Source: Dyadobacter sp. SG02 (lineage in GTDB: Bacteria > Bacteroidota > Bacteroidia > Cytophagales > Spirosomataceae). From it: a stretch of 64,000 bases of DNA. The stretch spans positions 160,707-224,706 of the forward strand of contig NZ_FNYL01000016.1 of the NCBI RefSeq assembly GCF_900109045.1, given 5' to 3'. Both the position numbers and the translations under genes were made by a program. Under the pieces are notes generated by a model. The model did no database searches. It had not been told where the DNA came from and saw only the letters and a list, made by a program, of their open reading frames with translations. Positions 32,628 through 42,514 of this stretch are shown here, piece by piece (position 1 is the stretch's first letter; each line of letters opens with the position of its first letter).

Positions 32628-33638
32628 TTATATCGAAAGTACGATCTTGCCGAACTGCTGTCCGGCATCCATGTAACGGAGCGCCTGTTCGGCTTCTTCC
32701 AGCGGAAATAATTTATCGATGACCGGCACAATCCGCTTTTCAGCTACAAATTTTACCATATCGGCAAATTCCTGCTCGGTACCCATCGTACTACCGTAAA
32801 TATTCAGCTGTTTGAAAAACACTTTTGCGGGGACGATGTCGGTAATATTGCCGGTTCCGCCGCCGTAGAAGCAAATGCGGGCGCCGGGAGCGGCAATGTC
32901 GATCAGTTTGGCAAAACCGGGACCGCCGGCACTATCGATGATCACATTGAAATAGCCGGTTTTCGGGCCACGCGCTTTTACGAGCAGGTCGCGGAACCAG
33001 GTCGGGTTTTTATAGTTAATGCCGCCTTTCGCACCCATTTCAATGGCTTTCTGAATTTTCTGGTCCGAGCCCGAGGTTACCCACACCTCCGCGCCAGCTG
33101 CAATAGCGAACTGAATGGCAGAGAGCGCCACGCCTCCGCCCGCACCCGTCACGAGCACGCGATCGCCTTCTTTGAACCGGCAACGCGTCATGAGCGATCG
33201 CCATGCCGTCAGGCCGCCCATCGGCAATGCGGCCGCTTCTTCAAACGACAAATGTGCCGGTTTTTCAGCCAGGTACTTTGCTTCGGTTTTTACATATTCC
33301 GCAAATGTACCGTCGTCGGGAAGGCCAAGAATTTTGTGGTTTTCACTGTAAAAATCAGGATTGTCTCCCCAATTTTGCGATGGGTTGATAATCACCTCTT
33401 TGCCGATCCAGCTTTTGGCCACGCCATCTCCCACCTCTTTCACAATGCCCGCGCCGTCGGAGCCCGGTATAATCGGGGTGGTAATTCTCGGATAAAGGCC
33501 TTTTTGTATCCACACATCGCGGTGGTTGAGCGATGCGGCTTTCACTTCTACGAGCACTTCTCCCGGACCGGGATTAGGTTTCTGGGTGGTTTCGATCACC
33601 AGCGGCTCGTGAAGGTTCTTTAAAATAGCGGCTTTCAT
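32628..33638 (-). CDS. Zinc-independent MDR alcohol dehydrogenase/quinone oxidoreductase
   Basis: 336 residues of the medium-chain dehydrogenase/reductase superfamily. The GroES-like N-terminus has ASLNHRDVW where zinc alcohol dehydrogenases carry a Cys ligand, and the structural zinc Cys cluster is absent. This points to the zinc-free quinone-reductase-like branch. The Rossmann part is VTGAGGGVALSAIQFA (about 165-180), suited to NAD(P)H. Substrate unknown. It is convergent with murQ at 2 nt. Confidence 0.88.
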   Translation of the reverse strand: MKAAILKNLHEPLVIETTQKPNPGPGEVLVEVKAASLNHRDVWIQKGLYPRITTPIIPGSDGAGIVKEVGDGVAKSWIGKEVIINPSQNWGDNPDFYSENHKILGLPDDGTFAEYVKTEAKYLAEKPAHLSFEEAAALPMGGLTAWRSLMTRCRFKEGDRVLVTGAGGGVALSAIQFAIAAGAEVWVTSGSDQKIQKAIEMGAKGGINYKNPTWFRDLLVKARGPKTGYFNVIIDSAGGPGFAKLIDIAAPGARICFYGGGTGNITDIVPAKVFFKQLNIYGSTMGTEQEFADMVKFVAEKRIVPVIDKLFPLEEAEQALRYMDAGQQFGKIVLSI

Positions 33639-33679
33639 AATGTTGGGTTTTTAAACAAAAAAATGATGACCCGGCCTGC

Positions 33680-33732
33680 CCGAAACGGAACGTGCCTGCT
33701 CATCATTTTCAAAATGACTGGAACCGTTTCGG
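33680..33732. repeat. Inverted repeat between NIPSNAP and oxidoreductase genes
   Basis: CCGAAACGG (33680-33688) and CCGTTTCGG (33724-33732) are perfect 9-bp arms 35 nt apart. Between them lies a nested CATTTT-C-AAAATG hairpin. It directly follows the NIPSNAP stop on the minus strand and may be its terminator, but the T run is poor. Confidence 0.5.
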
Positions 33733-33735
33733 ATG

Positions 33736-34524
33736 CTATATATCCGAATATTCGGTGGGATACAAGAAGAAACTGGTGTTTTTTGAAACGTTATTCTGAT
33801 ACTCCGGATTTACCTTCAGCTTATTCCATTCCGCATCTTCGGTGAAGGATTTCCAATGCGCGTCACGAGAGGCCTTGTTTTCGAAAGTAGTCATGTACAT
33901 CAGGTTCGGCATGTGGCTTCCTGCCACCACTTCACCATAGAATACGGCATTGAAACCCAGACGAACAAACAAGGGAACTTCGCCTCCCACATTGAACATC
34001 TTTACCTTATTCCGGTAAATTTTCTCGGTATGGCCTTCGTAACTGCGCAGTTCATATACTCTTTCACTTTTCGGCCCGGTCAGGTTGGGCTTCATGTGCA
34101 CGGGCGCCTCCGTAAAGGCTTGCAGTACGATTGATTCGAAACGTGCATAAGGCGGATTTTTGTAGTTCGCTTCGATATAGTCCTTTCCTGCCGAAGCATA
34201 GGCTGCATCTTTGTCCAAAGTTTTAGGCAAAGTCAGCAAGACGTCGAGAGATTTAATGGGGGTTAACACGTAAATCAGTTTCCCGGCCATGGTGTCGGTC
34301 GCGACGGGCTTGAAAACACCTACGTTTTTAATACCGGCTCGGTGAGCGGCGGGAATATATGCGTCTTTCAGGAAAGCCTCGACGCGCGCTTCCTGATCGG
34401 CATTTTTAAGGTGATAGATTTTGATTTCGTAAAATTCCCGCTTCGGAGGCGCTGCTACGGCGCTTAATGCCACCACGAGCAGTAAAAGAGTGAAAAGGAA
34501 ATTGAGGTTTCGGTAGTTGGACAT
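33736..34524 (-). CDS. Secreted NIPSNAP-family protein
   Basis: Start taken at 34524 (MSNYRNLNFLFTLLLLV), 262 residues, so that the signal peptide (cleavage near SAVAA) is N-terminal. Two ferredoxin-like NIPSNAP units are seen: REFYEIKIYHLKNADQEARVEAFLKDAYIPAAHRAG and SERVYELRSYEGHTEKIYRNKVKMFNVGGEVPLF, then a conserved tail (DAHWKSFTEDAEWNKL). Exported NIPSNAP proteins are frequent in Bacteroidota and Planctomycetes; their ligand is unknown. Monocistronic. Confidence 0.88.
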   Translation of the reverse strand: MSNYRNLNFLFTLLLLVVALSAVAAPPKREFYEIKIYHLKNADQEARVEAFLKDAYIPAAHRAGIKNVGVFKPVATDTMAGKLIYVLTPIKSLDVLLTLPKTLDKDAAYASAGKDYIEANYKNPPYARFESIVLQAFTEAPVHMKPNLTGPKSERVYELRSYEGHTEKIYRNKVKMFNVGGEVPLFVRLGFNAVFYGEVVAGSHMPNLMYMTTFENKASRDAHWKSFTEDAEWNKLKVNPEYQNNVSKNTSFFLYPTEYSDI

Positions 34525-34625
34525 AATCGTCAAAATGACTTTAAATAGTGAAGTAACCACCAAAAAAGACTTCTGCCGACGAAGTTTACCCTATTTCAAT
34601 TCTCACTATTTTTTTTCGAAGTGCA

Positions 34626-35657
34626 TCAGAACTTCGGACATGAAAGCTGTCGCTTACGGGCTTTCGGGCGCTTCGGTTTGGATTCGAAAGGCGCGAAAAC
34701 GTAGGAAAGTGAAATCTCGTGCGCACCACCGCTACCCGCGCCCAATGTGGAAATGGTGAGGTCGTAGCTATAACCGATCGAGAACTTGTCCTGACGGTAG
34801 CCAGCCAGGAATATCAGCGATTCGTGGTTATTGATATTCTGTTCGTATTTTTTGAAAGGAATACCGCGGTACCATGCACCGATCACGAGCGGCTCTATAG
34901 TCACGTACATACCCGCATCGAACTGGTCGTATTTGCCTTGCTTTTTATACATGATAGCAGGCGAGATCGTCTTTTCCTTGTCGATTTCGTCACCCAGGAA
35001 TGTGTAGCCCGCGAATGGAATGCGCAAACCTGCCTGCAAACTGGCTTTCACGGGCAACCGCGCTTCGGTCAGTTCCGAGAATGCCTGGTTTGGGCGGTTC
35101 AGGTGGTGCGCCGAAACGCCTGCCCAGTACCAATCGGAATAAAGCATTGCACCCGCACCGAAATCAGCATAGAATACATTAGGACCACCTTTTGCAAACG
35201 GGTCTTCCGAAGGCTGGCCGGTTAATCCGCCATTATTATATTGATCTCCGAACGTCAATCCGAAGTAATCGAGCGTCCGCGAAGCGAAACCGCCCTGGAT
35301 TCCGAGACGCAACGAAGTAAGCTCGTTAAACTGGATCTGATAGGAATATTGCAATGCCGCTTCGGTCGATTTCAGGTTTCCAAGTCCCTGGCTGTCCATC
35401 GTTACCAGCACGCCAAGACCGCTATTGTAATTGGGCAGGAACACATCAGCACCAATAGAGGTAGTTACAAAGTTGGCCGACAATGAAGGCCATTGGTTAC
35501 GGTAATTGATCGTTGCACGCGGCGCCAACGCCCCTCCGGCCAGTGCCGGGTTCAGGTACAGCGGGTTCGCATAGAACTGCGAAAATTGCGGATCCTGGCT
35601 CCAACCTTTCAGGCAAAGCAGTGTCAGTAGGAAGAGAGGAAGTAAACGCTTGATCAT
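34626..35657 (-). CDS. PorP/SprF family type IX secretion outer-membrane protein
   Basis: 343 residues. A signal peptide ends near GWS, then the family signature QDPQFSQFYANPLYLNPALAGG and the PorP barrel pattern (INYRNQWPSL, SFGYSYD-like strand IGYSYDLTISTLGAGSGGAHEISLSY). In this family barrels tether partner surface adhesins carrying CHU_C domains. The divergently transcribed neighbour 224 nt away encodes exactly such a protein, a pairing seen repeatedly in gliding Bacteroidota. The last residues are basic (KPKRPKARKRQLSCPKF). Confidence 0.93.
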   Translation of the reverse strand: MIKRLLPLFLLTLLCLKGWSQDPQFSQFYANPLYLNPALAGGALAPRATINYRNQWPSLSANFVTTSIGADVFLPNYNSGLGVLVTMDSQGLGNLKSTEAALQYSYQIQFNELTSLRLGIQGGFASRTLDYFGLTFGDQYNNGGLTGQPSEDPFAKGGPNVFYADFGAGAMLYSDWYWAGVSAHHLNRPNQAFSELTEARLPVKASLQAGLRIPFAGYTFLGDEIDKEKTISPAIMYKKQGKYDQFDAGMYVTIEPLVIGAWYRGIPFKKYEQNINNHESLIFLAGYRQDKFSIGYSYDLTISTLGAGSGGAHEISLSYVFAPFESKPKRPKARKRQLSCPKF

Positions 35658-35881
35658 AGATGTGTTTGCTTGCCGCTTACCAAAAAACGGCCCCTTTTTG
35701 AACTCAAAAAAATTACCAGATTAAATTCACAAATTATCCTCAAATTGCGTATTAATATTCAAATTAGAGTGGTTTTTACGACATTACCGCACAAAATTTT
35801 AACATTTTATTTTCGTTAGTAATGTCGGGTAACTTGAATATTCTTTGAGACGGCCAGGGGTGTTTGAACAAGTAACGAAAC

Positions 35882-38755
35882 ATGGGGCGATTTTATAATA
35901 GATACCACCGATTTTTTTCTGTCCTCTGCCTGCTCATGCTGCTCGTCGGTGCGAGTGCCTTGGCACAGACGCCCTTTCTGGTACAAGGACAATGTATGCA
36001 GAATCCTGATTGCGAAGCCGATTCGACTTCGTTCAGGGATACGCTCAGCACGGCTACCGCGTGGCGGTGGAGCTTTGGGGAAGCCGGCGCAACCGATACG
36101 CGGCGCAATCCGCAACATTCCTACATGTCGCCCGGCACTTACACGGTTACACTCGTCCGGACGCTGAAAAGTGGTGCTACTGAAACTGTTACACAAGCCG
36201 TACAAATCGGAGAGCTGCCGCCGGAATTCCAGGAATGGAAAATCGATACCACCATTTGCAAAGGCGACACGCTGATCCTCGATCCTTATCCCAATGGTGC
36301 GCCGGCCGGTGCGAAATATATATGGTACCCCAAAGGCGACACCACGCAGACTTTGAACGTCGATAGTTCGGGATGTTACTCGGTAGAGGTAATCATGCCC
36401 AACGGCTGTAAAATTCAGAACCGTATCAATGTCAAGATTTGTATGGAGCCGCAGGCGCAGGAAGGTTCCAAGTGGTATTTCGGCGGCAATGCAGGTCTGG
36501 ATTTTTCCAACACACCCCCGACCCCGTTAACCGACGGCAAGTTGAATACGCCTGAGGGAACATCGTCTATCGCCAATTCCAAAGGCCAGCTGCTCTTCTA
36601 TTCCGATGGTATCAAGGCGTGGAACAAGAACGGGGATGAAATGACGTGCACGTTCGGGCCGTGCGCGCCGATGAAAGGTAGCCCGAATTCCACGCAATCG
36701 GTACTCATTGTGCCCCAGCCTACTTGCAGAGGCTGCGAGTATTTATACAATATATTTACGACGTCCGATATCAATGGCGAAAAGCTGCTGACAGTGAGCG
36801 TGGTAGATATGCGGCGTAACAATGGCCTGGGCCAGATTATCGAACAAAATACAACGCTGCAAACACCTACTACCGAACGCGTTGCTTCTGTCCGCAACGA
36901 CCGCGATAGCACTTACTGGGTCGTTTCGCACGATTACGGCACGAACAAATTCCGCATTTTCCACGCTACCACAGGCGGCCTCGTGGAAGTGGCAGCTCCC
37001 GAGCTCGGCATGGCGCACGATAGTACCAACAAAGCCGAGGGCTATATGAAATTTTCGTCGCCCGACAGTACTACCGGCGAACGCCAACTGGCTGTCGTGA
37101 TTCCGGGGCCCGCGCGAAATTATGTGGAGCTGTTCAGTTTCAACGACTCAACGGGTACATTAACCTACAAAAAAACAATGGATCTCGGCCCCGCACCGCC
37201 CATTGCCTATGGTATTGAATTCTCTCCGAGCGGTGAAAAAATGTACGTTTCGTTTCAGGGCGAGAACGGTACGAAATCGCTTTTGAAACAATATGACCTT
37301 ACATTGCCCGACAGCCTCGTCATCGAAACCGCCATTACGATCGACAGTTCGGCCACGCAGAAGTTCGGTGCATTGCAGTTCGGGCCGGATGGGCGCATTT
37401 ATATGGCCATTCAGGGAAGTGAATACCTGGCTACGATAGGTGAACCGGAAGGGAACTCCTTAACGGGCGTCGACTATGAGCGTGACGGGGCTAATTTGGG
37501 AGGCAAAAAGAGCCAGCTGGGATTGCCCAATATGGTCCAGGATTTCACGCAGGAATCTTCGGGACCGGGATTTGAAGCCGACGGGTTCTGTACCAACGAG
37601 CCGACGACTTTCCAGGCCAGTCCGATGTGTGACCCGATTGAAGACAGCTATTCGTGGGATTTTCTTGGAAACGGACAGTTTACAGCGCCTTCCAAGCAGC
37701 AGCAGGCGACCTATACTTACACCAAACCGGGCACCTACATGGTGGCCATGCGCGCGACGAACAAATGTACCGACACCACGATCGTGCAGGAGGTTACCAT
37801 TTATGAAACTCCTTCGAACATTGACCTGGGCCCGGATAAAGATACTTGCGGCGCCTATGTGCCGTTGGATATGAAAGTTGAAGCCGAAGTTTACGCATGG
37901 ATCAACCGCGGACGCGTCGTTGGCCGCGGCCGTACTTATAATGCCACTTCTACCGGCCGCTACATCGCCATCGCATTCAATGGCCCGCAGGGAGATTGCT
38001 ACGCAGCCGATACGATCGAAATCACATTGCGCAAGCCGCCAGCCTTCTCCATTGGCCCCGACACTACATTGTGCCGCGACAGCTCCATTGTGTTAAGTGT
38101 AGAAAGTACCCGCTGGATCGAATTCAAATGGAGCACCGGCGAAGACACCCGCGAGGTGACAATCAGCCAGCCAGGACAATATACAGTAGTAGTAAAAGAC
38201 AGAAACGACTGCTACAACTCCGACACGATCAAGGTGGGTGAACTACCGTCCCCGATCCTTGGCCTCGCTCCTGAAAATTACATTTGTATTCCGGACGGCC
38301 AGTCTGTAATCCTGGATGCCGGCGGGCAGGGCCCCTATTCGTACCTTTGGCCGCATTCCGGTGACACGACGAAAACGATTACCGTCAATCAGGAAGGTAA
38401 ATACATCGTGCGTGCTACCAACAAGGAAGGCTGCGTAACCGAGCAATCCACCGAAGTTGTCGACAAATGCGAGCCGCGGTTCTTTATACCGGATGCATTT
38501 ACGCCCGATGGTGAAGGTCATAACGAGATACTGCAAGTGTTCGGGGCCTATTATACCAATTTCTCTATGCGTATTTACAACCGTTGGGGCGAGGTTATTT
38601 TCGCTACTACCGATATCGAGGCGCGTTGGGACGGGACTTACAAAGGCTTAAAGGTGCAGCCCGGAAGCTATCCTTACATCATTTCCTACGAAGCACTTTA
38701 TTATCCCGAACGCAACCCGATCATGAAGCGCGGATCGGTGATGGTGATCCGCTAA
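35882..38755 (+). CDS. Large surface protein with PKD domains and type IX CHU_C sorting domain
   Basis: 957 residues. A signal peptide (ending ASALA) is followed by a PKD-like domain (about 40-105; WRWSFGEAGATDTRRNPQHSY and GTYTVTLV). A large beta-propeller-like middle (about 185-540) comes next, then a second PKD (SYSWDFLGNGQF...YTYTKPGTYMVAMRA) and Ig-like repeats with DTTLCRDSS / GPDKDTC motifs. The C-terminal domain FIPDAFTPDGEGHNEIL...YNRWGEVIF...WDGTYKG is the CHU_C (type B) sorting signal of the type IX secretion system. The product is expected on the cell surface, retained by the PorP/SprF partner encoded divergently. Confidence 0.92.
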   Translation: MGRFYNRYHRFFSVLCLLMLLVGASALAQTPFLVQGQCMQNPDCEADSTSFRDTLSTATAWRWSFGEAGATDTRRNPQHSYMSPGTYTVTLVRTLKSGATETVTQAVQIGELPPEFQEWKIDTTICKGDTLILDPYPNGAPAGAKYIWYPKGDTTQTLNVDSSGCYSVEVIMPNGCKIQNRINVKICMEPQAQEGSKWYFGGNAGLDFSNTPPTPLTDGKLNTPEGTSSIANSKGQLLFYSDGIKAWNKNGDEMTCTFGPCAPMKGSPNSTQSVLIVPQPTCRGCEYLYNIFTTSDINGEKLLTVSVVDMRRNNGLGQIIEQNTTLQTPTTERVASVRNDRDSTYWVVSHDYGTNKFRIFHATTGGLVEVAAPELGMAHDSTNKAEGYMKFSSPDSTTGERQLAVVIPGPARNYVELFSFNDSTGTLTYKKTMDLGPAPPIAYGIEFSPSGEKMYVSFQGENGTKSLLKQYDLTLPDSLVIETAITIDSSATQKFGALQFGPDGRIYMAIQGSEYLATIGEPEGNSLTGVDYERDGANLGGKKSQLGLPNMVQDFTQESSGPGFEADGFCTNEPTTFQASPMCDPIEDSYSWDFLGNGQFTAPSKQQQATYTYTKPGTYMVAMRATNKCTDTTIVQEVTIYETPSNIDLGPDKDTCGAYVPLDMKVEAEVYAWINRGRVVGRGRTYNATSTGRYIAIAFNGPQGDCYAADTIEITLRKPPAFSIGPDTTLCRDSSIVLSVESTRWIEFKWSTGEDTREVTISQPGQYTVVVKDRNDCYNSDTIKVGELPSPILGLAPENYICIPDGQSVILDAGGQGPYSYLWPHSGDTTKTITVNQEGKYIVRATNKEGCVTEQSTEVVDKCEPRFFIPDAFTPDGEGHNEILQVFGAYYTNFSMRIYNRWGEVIFATTDIEARWDGTYKGLKVQPGSYPYIISYEALYYPERNPIMKRGSVMVIR

Positions 38756-38801
38756 GCTTTCCTTTTGCAGATTAAAACAGTTATTTTTGGTTAATAATAT
38801 C

Positions 38802-38836
38802 AAAACCAGCCGCCACTGAACGGGACGGCTGGTTTT
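38802..38836 (+). terminator. Terminator between CHU_C protein and ruvB
   Basis: AAAACCAGCCG and CGGCTGGTTTT form a perfect 11-bp stem around a 13-nt loop. The T run (TTTTC) is partly within the stem. It precedes the ruvB start by 20 nt. Confidence 0.72.
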
Positions 38837-38856
38837 CACTATCTGTTCAATCGACT

Positions 38857-39882
38857 ATGCGCCAGGATTATCTGTCCGGAGATCAAGAAAACCTTTCCAA
38901 TACCGACAAAGAAATCGAACGCGCATTGCGGCCGTTGTCTTTCGAGGATTTTACCGGGCAGGACAAGATTCTTGAAAACCTGAGAATATTCGTGCAGGCC
39001 GCCCGCCAGCGTGGCGACGCGCTCGATCACGTGTTGCTGCACGGTCCTCCCGGTTTGGGCAAAACCACACTCTCGAATATCATCGCGAATGAGCTAGGCT
39101 CCGGCATTAAAATCACATCCGGCCCGGTACTGGATAAACCGAGCGATCTCGCCGGACTGCTGACCAACTTGCAGGAACACGACGTCCTTTTCATCGACGA
39201 AATCCACCGCCTGAACCCTATTGTGGAAGAATACCTGTATTCGGCCATGGAGGATTACAAGATCGATATCATGCTCGATAGCGGGCCGAATGCCCGCAGT
39301 ATTCAGATCGGCCTGAATCCTTTCACGCTCATAGGCGCTACTACGCGTGCGGGTATGCTCACGTCGCCCCTGCGTGCGAGATTTGGGATCAATGCAAGGC
39401 TGGAATATTATGATGCTCAACTGCTGTCCTCCATTTTGAAACGTTCGGCTGCCATTCTGGGCACGCCTCTGGAAGAAGATGCGGCTTACGAAATCGCACG
39501 CCGCAGCCGCGGTACTCCGCGTATTGCTAACAACCTCCTCCGCAGAATCCGCGATTTTGCGCAAGTCAAAGGTAATGGCCGCATTACAGTTGCTATTGCG
39601 GAAATGGCCTTACAGGCTTTGGATGTGGATCAAAACGGGCTGGATGAAATGGATAACCGCATCCTCAGCACCATTATTCACAAGTTCAAAGGCGGGCCGG
39701 TGGGCTTATCGACCATCGCGACTGCCTGTGGCGAAGAAGCCGACACCATCGAGGAAGTGTATGAGCCGTTCCTGATCCAGGAAGGCTATATCAAACGGAC
39801 TTCCCGAGGCCGCGAAGTGACTGAAAAAGCATTCAAACATCTCGGCATTTTGCCGCGCCATCGCTCAGGTGAATTGTTCTGA
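38857..39882 (+). CDS. ruvB: Holliday junction branch migration ATPase RuvB
   Basis: 341 residues, the hexameric motor of RuvAB. Walker A is GPPGLGKTTL, Walker B FIDEIHRLN, sensor I GATTRAGML, with the Arg-finger region RARFGI and sensor II GTPRIANNLLRRIRDFA. The C-terminal winged helix ends GILPRHRSGELF. Start MRQDYLSGDQENLSNTD is near the terminator end. Length and motifs are canonical. ruvA and ruvC are not in the window. Confidence 0.97.
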   Translation: MRQDYLSGDQENLSNTDKEIERALRPLSFEDFTGQDKILENLRIFVQAARQRGDALDHVLLHGPPGLGKTTLSNIIANELGSGIKITSGPVLDKPSDLAGLLTNLQEHDVLFIDEIHRLNPIVEEYLYSAMEDYKIDIMLDSGPNARSIQIGLNPFTLIGATTRAGMLTSPLRARFGINARLEYYDAQLLSSILKRSAAILGTPLEEDAAYEIARRSRGTPRIANNLLRRIRDFAQVKGNGRITVAIAEMALQALDVDQNGLDEMDNRILSTIIHKFKGGPVGLSTIATACGEEADTIEEVYEPFLIQEGYIKRTSRGREVTEKAFKHLGILPRHRSGELF

Positions 39883-39969
39883 GCGTTAACTTTTTAAGAA
39901 GTTTTAACAATAACATACAACATAAACCTGAAAATTGTAATTTTGCGGTGAATTACGTAACCGCCTCCT

Positions 39970-40395
39970 ATGATCGAAGTACTGGTTTCCGAAAAGTTGG
40001 TAGTGAGAGTGCCCTGTGCTGTGATTGAACATAATGGAAAAGTACTCGCCGGGCAGCGTAGCGCGGCATTGTCCTTCCCCCTTCAATGGGAATTCCCGGG
40101 TGGAAAACTCGAAAAAGGCGAAACAGACGAAGAGGCATTATTCCGTGAAATCATGGAAGAGCTCAACGTTGCCGTAGAGATCGTCGATAAACTTCCTGAA
40201 ACTTCCAAAGATCAGGGGTGGCGCGAAATCGTGCTCGTTCCGTTTGTTTGTAAAGTGGAAACAACCGATTTCATTCTGACCGAACACGAGCAAATCCTTT
40301 GGCTCGACGCCGACGACCTTCCTACCCTCGACTGGACGGAGGCAGATCTGAACGTGATCAAGAACTATTACGATTACCTAGCGGCTAAAAGTTAA
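39970..40395 (+). CDS. MutT-like NUDIX pyrophosphohydrolase
   Basis: 141 residues. The Nudix box reads GGKLEKGETDEEALFREIMEEL, matching Gx5Ex7REUxEExGU over the Glu cluster. PLQWEFPGGK precedes it as in 8-oxo-dGTP diphosphatases, so the likely role is nucleotide-pool cleaning. Its 3' end overlaps the convergent pyrC gene by 18 nt. Confidence 0.88.
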   Translation: MIEVLVSEKLVVRVPCAVIEHNGKVLAGQRSAALSFPLQWEFPGGKLEKGETDEEALFREIMEELNVAVEIVDKLPETSKDQGWREIVLVPFVCKVETTDFILTEHEQILWLDADDLPTLDWTEADLNVIKNYYDYLAAKS

Positions 40396-41739
40396 CCGCT
40401 TCCCTTTCACCGTTTCATCAAATTGCCCGTTTTCGTAAACAAGGTGCCCCGACACGAACGTGTGGGTAATGCGTGATTGGAATTCCGTGCCTTCAAACGG
40501 CGACCAGCCGCATTTGGAGTAGATATTGGACTTTTCAACCTGCGTAGTAGCATTCAAATCCACGAGGATCAAATCTGCCCAGTAACCTTCGCGAATGTAG
40601 CCGCGCTCTTTGATATTGAAGAGATCCGCCACTGCGTGGCTCATTTTCTCGGCCACACGATCGATTGAAATCTTTCCTGCCTTGCTCAGTTCGAGCATTA
40701 CATTCAAAGTGTGTTGTACCAGCGGCAGCCCCGACGGCGCCTGCCAGTAATGCTGTGCTTTTTCCCCGACCGTATGCGGTGCATGGTCGGTCGCGATCAC
40801 GTCAATGCGGTTGTCCAGCACAGCTTGCAGGATTTGCTCTTTGTGATGCGGTGCCTTAATCGCCGGATTGCATTTAATTTCATTGCCCAATCTCCGGTAA
40901 TCTTCCGCATCGAACCACAAATGGTGCACGCAGGCCTCAGCCGTGACGAGCTTGGGTTGCCCGTTCGCGAGCAGGATTTTGCCGTTACTACGTATTCCCG
41001 GTTCGAACAAATGCACCTCATCGCCGGTAGAAATGTGCAGGATATGCAGGCGCGTACCGTGCTTGTGCGCAAGCGAGGATGCGAAAGTGGATGATTTAAG
41101 ACAAGCCTCTTCGTTCCGGATCAACGCGTGAATATCGTAAGGCACATCATCCCCATATTTCTCCTTGAAATACGCCATTCTGGCTTTAACAGTCGGCTCG
41201 TCCTCACAATGCGTCGCGATAATGCAGGGAGCATTGGCAAACAGCTTTTCGAGCACTTCGGGTGCGTCTACGAGCATATTACCCGTGGAAGAGCCCATGA
41301 ATATCTTGATCCCACAAACTTGCGTAGGATCGGTGCGCATTACCTCGTCATAATTGTCGTTCGACGCACCCATGAAAAAGGAGTAATTGGCCAGGGAGGT
41401 ATTGGCACCGATCTGGTACTTATCTTCCAGCAATTGCTGCGTCAGCGTATTAGGCACGGTGTTAGGCATTTCCATAAACGAGGTAACCCCTCCCGCAACG
41501 GCCGCTTTCGATTCCGTGTAAATATTTGCCTTGTGTGTTAACCCCGGTTCACGGAAATGCACCTGGTCGTCGATCACGCCCGGCATGAGAAAAAGCCCCT
41601 TTGCATCAATCACCCTGTCCGCTTGCACATTCTGTAAGTCCTTTTCGATCTTTTTAATGTGACCATTTTCAATTAGTACGTCTAAATACTGAACCTGGTT
41701 TTCATTTACGACCTGGGCATTTACGATCAGCGTTGTCAT
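40378..41739 (-). CDS. pyrC: Dihydroorotase (class I type)
   Basis: The start at 41739 (MTTLIVNAQVVNE) gives 453 residues. It converts carbamoyl-aspartate to dihydroorotate in pyrimidine synthesis. Metal/catalytic motifs: GVIDDQVHFREPGLTHK, GIKIFMGSSTG (carbamylated Lys), ATHCEDE, LHILHIS and IATDHAPHT. The usual first His of the H-x-H pair is Gln here (DQVHFREPG), which I recall as common in Bacteroidota dihydroorotases. Other family members (allantoinase, hydantoinase) fit less well because of the REPG context. Confidence 0.88.
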   Translation of the reverse strand: MTTLIVNAQVVNENQVQYLDVLIENGHIKKIEKDLQNVQADRVIDAKGLFLMPGVIDDQVHFREPGLTHKANIYTESKAAVAGGVTSFMEMPNTVPNTLTQQLLEDKYQIGANTSLANYSFFMGASNDNYDEVMRTDPTQVCGIKIFMGSSTGNMLVDAPEVLEKLFANAPCIIATHCEDEPTVKARMAYFKEKYGDDVPYDIHALIRNEEACLKSSTFASSLAHKHGTRLHILHISTGDEVHLFEPGIRSNGKILLANGQPKLVTAEACVHHLWFDAEDYRRLGNEIKCNPAIKAPHHKEQILQAVLDNRIDVIATDHAPHTVGEKAQHYWQAPSGLPLVQHTLNVMLELSKAGKISIDRVAEKMSHAVADLFNIKERGYIREGYWADLILVDLNATTQVEKSNIYSKCGWSPFEGTEFQSRITHTFVSGHLVYENGQFDETVKGKRLTFSR

Positions 41740-41813
41740 GGATGGCGGCGATTGATTGATGTCGTGCAAAGGTATTCAGACCGGTTGAAATTCACTCATT
41801 CCATCACACAAAA

Positions 41814-42506
41814 ATGAACCTGAAACAACTCCTCCGCGATTTCGCCGACCTGCTGTTCCCTCGCTGCTGCGAAAGCTGCGACCGGGTACTGCAAGGAAAT
41901 GAAGGGACTATCTGTACACGCTGCCGCATTTCGCTGCCGCGCGTCGGGTCCATCGGCATCCATAGCGAATCATTGCAATTCAAATTCGTTAACCTCCCCG
42001 AAGTGGTTTCTACGCATTCATTTTTATTGTTTACCAAAAGAAGCAAAGTGCAAAAGCTTCTGCATGCGTTGAAATACAAGGGCAACAAGGAAGTCGGGAT
42101 ATTGCTCGGCCAGATGTTCGGTCAGGAGCTAAAAGCGTCGGGCCATTTACCGGAAGCGGAAATTATCCTAAGTATTCCACTTCATCCTAAAAAACGGAAA
42201 CAACGGGGTTACAATCAAAGCGACCTGCTCGCCGAAGGATTCTCCACGGCAACAAACATCCCGTGGTCGGGAGCAATGCTGGAACGCGTCAAATACACCG
42301 CCACACAGACCGGAAAAAGCAAGATAGAGAGACGGGAGAATGTGCAGGGCGTTTTTGCTGTCAAACAGGGCTTCCACCCCAAAAGCGTGGTCTTGATCGA
42401 CGACGTGCTTACAACCGGCGCTACATTGGAAGAATGTGTCAGAACATTACTAGCCACCGGTTGCAAGCAATTTCACATTCTGACCATCGCATTGGCACAG
42501 CACTAA
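41814..42506 (+). CDS. ComF family phosphoribosyltransferase-like protein
   Basis: 230 residues. An N-terminal zinc-finger-like region has two CxxC units, the first in RCCESC and the second in CTRC (residues about 19-44). The C-terminal PRTase fold has VVLIDDVLTTGATLEEC, the PRPP-binding loop. ComF proteins are linked to DNA uptake in competent bacteria, but this family is present in many non-competent ones. It is convergent with gldJ, with a terminator between. Confidence 0.88.
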   Translation: MNLKQLLRDFADLLFPRCCESCDRVLQGNEGTICTRCRISLPRVGSIGIHSESLQFKFVNLPEVVSTHSFLLFTKRSKVQKLLHALKYKGNKEVGILLGQMFGQELKASGHLPEAEIILSIPLHPKKRKQRGYNQSDLLAEGFSTATNIPWSGAMLERVKYTATQTGKSKIERRENVQGVFAVKQGFHPKSVVLIDDVLTTGATLEECVRTLLATGCKQFHILTIALAQH

Positions 42507-42514
42507 AACAAAAA

